From Gammaproteobacteria bacterium (lineage in GTDB: Bacteria; Pseudomonadota; Gammaproteobacteria; S144-34), in contig WFOW01000221.1 in assembly GCA_015487895.1 (NCBI GenBank), positions 1 through 18,244 of the forward strand: a stretch of 18,244 nt of DNA. Direction: 5' to 3'. Both the position numbers and the translations under genes were made by a program. Positions within the stretch are counted from its first letter, which is position 1, and each line of letters opens with the position of its first letter. Positions 16,285-18,244 of the stretch are shown in pieces. The notes below the pieces were generated by a model. That model searched no databases, was not told the origin of the DNA, and saw only the letters and a program-made list of their open reading frames with translations.

Positions 16285-16314
16285 ATTTTAGGAGGTACTG
16301 ATATTCTTGATCAA
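16285..16314 (-). promoter_or_regulatory. Probable sigma-70 promoter of ccoNOQP
   Basis: On the minus strand TTGATC (16314-16309), an 18-nt spacer and TAAAAT (16290-16285) match the -35 and -10 consensus at four and five of six bases. This is the only AT-rich stretch between ctaB and ccoN. Transcription would begin near 16278 and give a leader of about 58 nt. Confidence 0.55.
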
Positions 16315-16315
16315 G
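16306..16315. promoter_or_regulatory. Palindrome CTTGATCAAG over the ccoN -35 box
   Basis: This perfect 10-bp palindrome contains two overlapping TTGAT half-sites of the FNR/ANR family but lacks the 4-bp spacer of a real FNR box (TTGAT-N4-ATCAA). It covers the predicted -35 box, so a bound protein would more likely repress than activate. Which regulator binds, if any, is unknown. Confidence 0.3.
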
Positions 16316-16384
16316 GGCAGTTTCGGCCGTCCGTCGGCCCGGCCGGGGCGGCGCCCTCGCGGCGGACCCGGGGCAGCGGTGCGC

Positions 16385-17314
16385 TCAGCGGGCGAAAAGC
16401 GCAAGGATCGCGGGAAGATAGTGGTCGAGCAGGAGGAAGGCGAAGAGCGCCGTCAGGTAGAAGATCGAGTAGCCGAAGGTGCGCAGCGCCACCTGGTCGT
16501 CCCCCGTGCGGTGCAGGGTGAAGGCATGCCACAGGAAGCCCGCGCCGAGCGCGACCGCCCCCCCGAGGTAGAAGGCGCCGCTCATGCGGGTGACGAAGGG
16601 CAGCAGGCTCACCGCGAAGAGCAGCACCGTGTAGAGCAGCACGTGCAGGCGCGTGAGCGCCACCCCGTGCGTGACGGGGAGCATGGGGATGCCGGCGCGC
16701 GCGTACTCCTCGCGCCGGTAGATGGCCAGCGCCCAGAAGTGCGGCGGCGTCCACGTGAAGATGATGAGGAAGAGCAGCAGGGCGTCGGGCGAGACCTCGC
16801 CGGTGACGGCGCTCCAGCCGAGCACGGGCGGCGCGGCGCCCGCCGCGCCGCCGATGACGATGTTCTGGGGCGTGGCGCGCTTGAGGAAGAGCGTGTAGAC
16901 GACCGCGTAGCCGACCAGGCTGGCGAAGGTGAGCGCGGCCGTGAGGGCGTTGACGAAGGCCGCGAGGATGGCCATCGAGAGCGCCACGAGCACGGCGGCG
17001 AAGGCGACCGCCTCGCGCGGGGCGAGCTCGCCGCGCGGCAGGGGGCGGTCGCGGGTGCGCCCCATGGCGGCGTCGGCGCGCCGGTCGAGGACGTGGTTGA
17101 TGGCGGCGGCGCCCGCCGCCGCGAGCGCGATGCCCAGGGTGCCGAGGACGAGCGGCTGCCAGGGCGGCAGGCCCGGCACGGCGAGCAGCATGCCGACCAG
17201 GGCCGTGAAGACGATCAGGGCGACCACGCGCGGCTTGGTCAGGGCGAGGTAGGCGCGCCAGCGCGCGCCCTGCGCCCGGACCTCGCTGCCGCCGGCCGCC
17301 ACGCTCCGCGCCAT
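16385..17314 (-). CDS. ctaB: Protoheme IX farnesyltransferase (heme O synthase) CtaB/CyoE
   Basis: The product has 309 residues and about nine predicted helices; it is a UbiA-family prenyltransferase. It adds a farnesyl group to heme B to make heme O in the inner membrane. The first Asp-rich motif N73-x3-D77-x3-D81 is intact, followed by [11 protein letters not shown], and the second conserved loop has [16 protein letters not shown]. The basic segment LALTKPRV starts the family domain near residue 22. cbb3 oxidase does not use heme O or A, so this gene must serve another oxidase. It starts 3 bp after the SCO-like gene stop. COX15/ctaA, often located just before it, is not here. Confidence 0.96.
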   Translation of the reverse strand: MARSVAAGGSEVRAQGARWRAYLALTKPRVVALIVFTALVGMLLAVPGLPPWQPLVLGTLGIALAAAGAAAINHVLDRRADAAMGRTRDRPLPRGELAPREAVAFAAVLVALSMAILAAFVNALTAALTFASLVGYAVVYTLFLKRATPQNIVIGGAAGAAPPVLGWSAVTGEVSPDALLLFLIIFTWTPPHFWALAIYRREEYARAGIPMLPVTHGVALTRLHVLLYTVLLFAVSLLPFVTRMSGAFYLGGAVALGAGFLWHAFTLHRTGDDQVALRTFGYSIFYLTALFAFLLLDHYLPAILALFAR

Positions 17315-17317
17315 GGC

Positions 17318-17935
17318 TCAGCCGATGCGCGAGGCCCGCAGCAGCCGCTGCAGGTCCTTGAGGATGCCGTCGGGCTCGGCGCCCGGCTCGTACACCAGGA
17401 TCAGCATGCCGCGCGGGTCCACCACGTAGAGCCTGCCCGCCCGCCGCGGGTCGCGCCCGTCGAGCCGGAAGCGCTCCAGCAGCGGGGCGATCGCCTCCGG
17501 CGGCCCGCCCGCGACCACCAGCCCCGGGTGGTGCGGCAGGATCGCGCGCAGGCTCGCCGCGGGGCGCTCCCCGTCCATGATATAGAGCCGCCGGACACGG
17601 CGCATGTCGGTGCCGAGGGCGAGGCGCACCTGGCGCACCTTGTAGAGGCTCTCGCCGCAGAGCCCGTCGCATTCCGTGCCGCCCACGTAGACGACCCACC
17701 AGCGCCCGCGGAGCTCGGCGGCGGTGAGCGGCGCTCCGTCCGGGGTGCGCAGCGCGAGCTCGCCGAGGGGCCGCGGCGGCTGCACCAGCGTGCCGTGGGC
17801 GGCGCGCCCGGCGAGCCCCCAGCGGTCCGCGGACAGGTAGAGCACCCAGGCGGCGATCACGGGCGCGACGAAGGTGACGATGAGCAGCGCCACCGTGAGG
17901 CTGGGCCGGCCCTCGCGGCGGGCCGGCGCGCTCAC
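17318..17935 (-). CDS. SCO-like thioredoxin-fold membrane protein of cytochrome oxidase clusters
   Basis: The product has 205 residues: a basic N-terminus, one helix (about 13-35) and a periplasmic thioredoxin-like domain. A C89-x3-C93 pair (CDGLC) sits where SCO1/SenC proteins bind copper. The proline usual in that motif is absent, and the place of the SCO copper-binding His (VDH) reads VDP (172-173), so normal SCO copper binding is doubtful. The ending LKDLQRLLRASRIG is typical of an unnamed family found between SURF1 and ctaA/ctaB in oxidase clusters. A redox or copper role in CuA or oxidase assembly is an inference. The GTG start at 17935 overlaps the SURF1 stop (GTGA); the frame is open further upstream but only over SURF1. 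Confidence 0.75.
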   Translation of the reverse strand: MSAPARREGRPSLTVALLIVTFVAPVIAAWVLYLSADRWGLAGRAAHGTLVQPPRPLGELALRTPDGAPLTAAELRGRWWVVYVGGTECDGLCGESLYKVRQVRLALGTDMRRVRRLYIMDGERPAASLRAILPHHPGLVVAGGPPEAIAPLLERFRLDGRDPRRAGRLYVVDPRGMLILVYEPGAEPDGILKDLQRLLRASRIG

Positions 17936-18244
17936 GGCCCGGCCTCCCGCCGCCGGCGGACGGCGAGCCAGATGGCGAGGACGGCGGCGGCGAGGGCGAA
18001 CCACTGCACGGCATAGGCGCGGTGGCGCTCGGGGCCGAGCTCGACGATGCGCCACTCGCGCACGAAGCCGCCGGGCGCCCCGCGGTCGAGATAGACGACG
18101 CAGCCGTAGACCTCGCGGCCCAGGGCGCGGGCGGCGATGCCGGCGTCAAGGTAGGGCACCACCAGGGGCCAGCGCAGCGGCCCTTCCAGCGCCTCGCCGA
18201 GGCGCAGGCCGACGGCGGCGGGGCGGTTCAGCATGCCCGTGACC
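17932..18244 (-). CDS. SURF1 family cytochrome oxidase biogenesis protein (C-terminal part)
   Basis: The last 103 residues are visible; the gene continues past the right edge. SURF1 proteins are inner-membrane factors for heme a/CuB insertion in aa3-type oxidases. Visible are the end of the periplasmic domain (around LNRPAAVGLRLG and PYLDAGIAA), the family's closing HRAYAVQWFALA motif, and the second transmembrane helix (about 79-93 of the visible part), ending in a basic tail RRRREAGP. The internal ATG near 18234 is not the start: the frame is open to the edge, and SURF1 proteins are usually about 230-250 residues. It heads the SURF1/SCO-like/ctaB group and implies an aa3- or bo-type oxidase beyond the edge. 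Confidence 0.85.
   Translation of the reverse strand, partial: VTGMLNRPAAVGLRLGEALEGPLRWPLVVPYLDAGIAARALGREVYGCVVYLDRGAPGGFVREWRIVELGPERHRAYAVQWFALAAAVLAIWLAVRRRREAGP

Noticed and set aside
11262..16291. Several 300-550-residue plus-strand frames across the cco genes
   Set aside because: They mirror ccoGPON on the other strand, have shadow-like composition and no motifs or ribosome binding sites.
16301..16320. FNR/ANR box upstream of ccoN
   Set aside because: TTGAT is present, but the partner ATCAA at the required 4-bp spacing is not. The nearby ATCAG is 7 bp away.

Overview
The window is very GC-rich DNA from a proteobacterium, most likely a gammaproteobacterium. The ftsY-ftsE-ftsX-rpoH cluster facing away from a pair of M16 peptidase genes is an arrangement I know from Pseudomonas and relatives. 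The ccoNOQP-ccoGHIS cluster points to an aerobic or microaerobic respirer. A Chromatiales/Ectothiorhodospiraceae-like host is a guess from GC content and gene content only. No rRNA, tRNA, CRISPR array or insertion sequence was seen.

Layout. 1-1490 (minus): the lipoprotein start of one M16-family protein, preceded by a complete secreted M16 zinc peptidase with HxxEH. 1560-4207 (plus): ftsY, ftsE and ftsX, tightly coupled. 4318-5691 (plus): a PleD-type REC-REC-GGDEF diguanylate cyclase gene sitting between ftsX and rpoH. 5692-5943: an rpoH control region with a textbook CIRCE operator (HrcA site) on top of a probable promoter, then a structured leader. 5944-6816: rpoH. 6959-7590 (plus): a small ribbon-helix-helix/PIN toxin-antitoxin pair.

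From 18244 down to 7598 everything is on the minus strand. In transcription order: SURF1 (cut by the right edge), a SCO-like thioredoxin-fold protein, ctaB, an intergenic promoter, ccoN, ccoO, ccoQ, ccoP, a probable terminator, ccoG, ccoH, ccoI, ccoS, and an unannotated 29-residue one-helix membrane protein translationally linked to ccoS. The first three genes belong to the assembly of heme-copper oxidases that use heme O or A, so another oxidase probably lies beyond the right edge. The ccoNOQP genes encode the whole cbb3 oxidase. ccoGHIS encode its copper supply and assembly factors.

The points most worth a second look are the 29-aa protein at the end of the cco cluster, the CIRCE site controlling rpoH, the cyclase gene between ftsX and rpoH with a dead first receiver and no RxxD inhibition site, the extended N-terminus of CcoH, and the absence of ctaA/COX15 from its usual place before ctaB.
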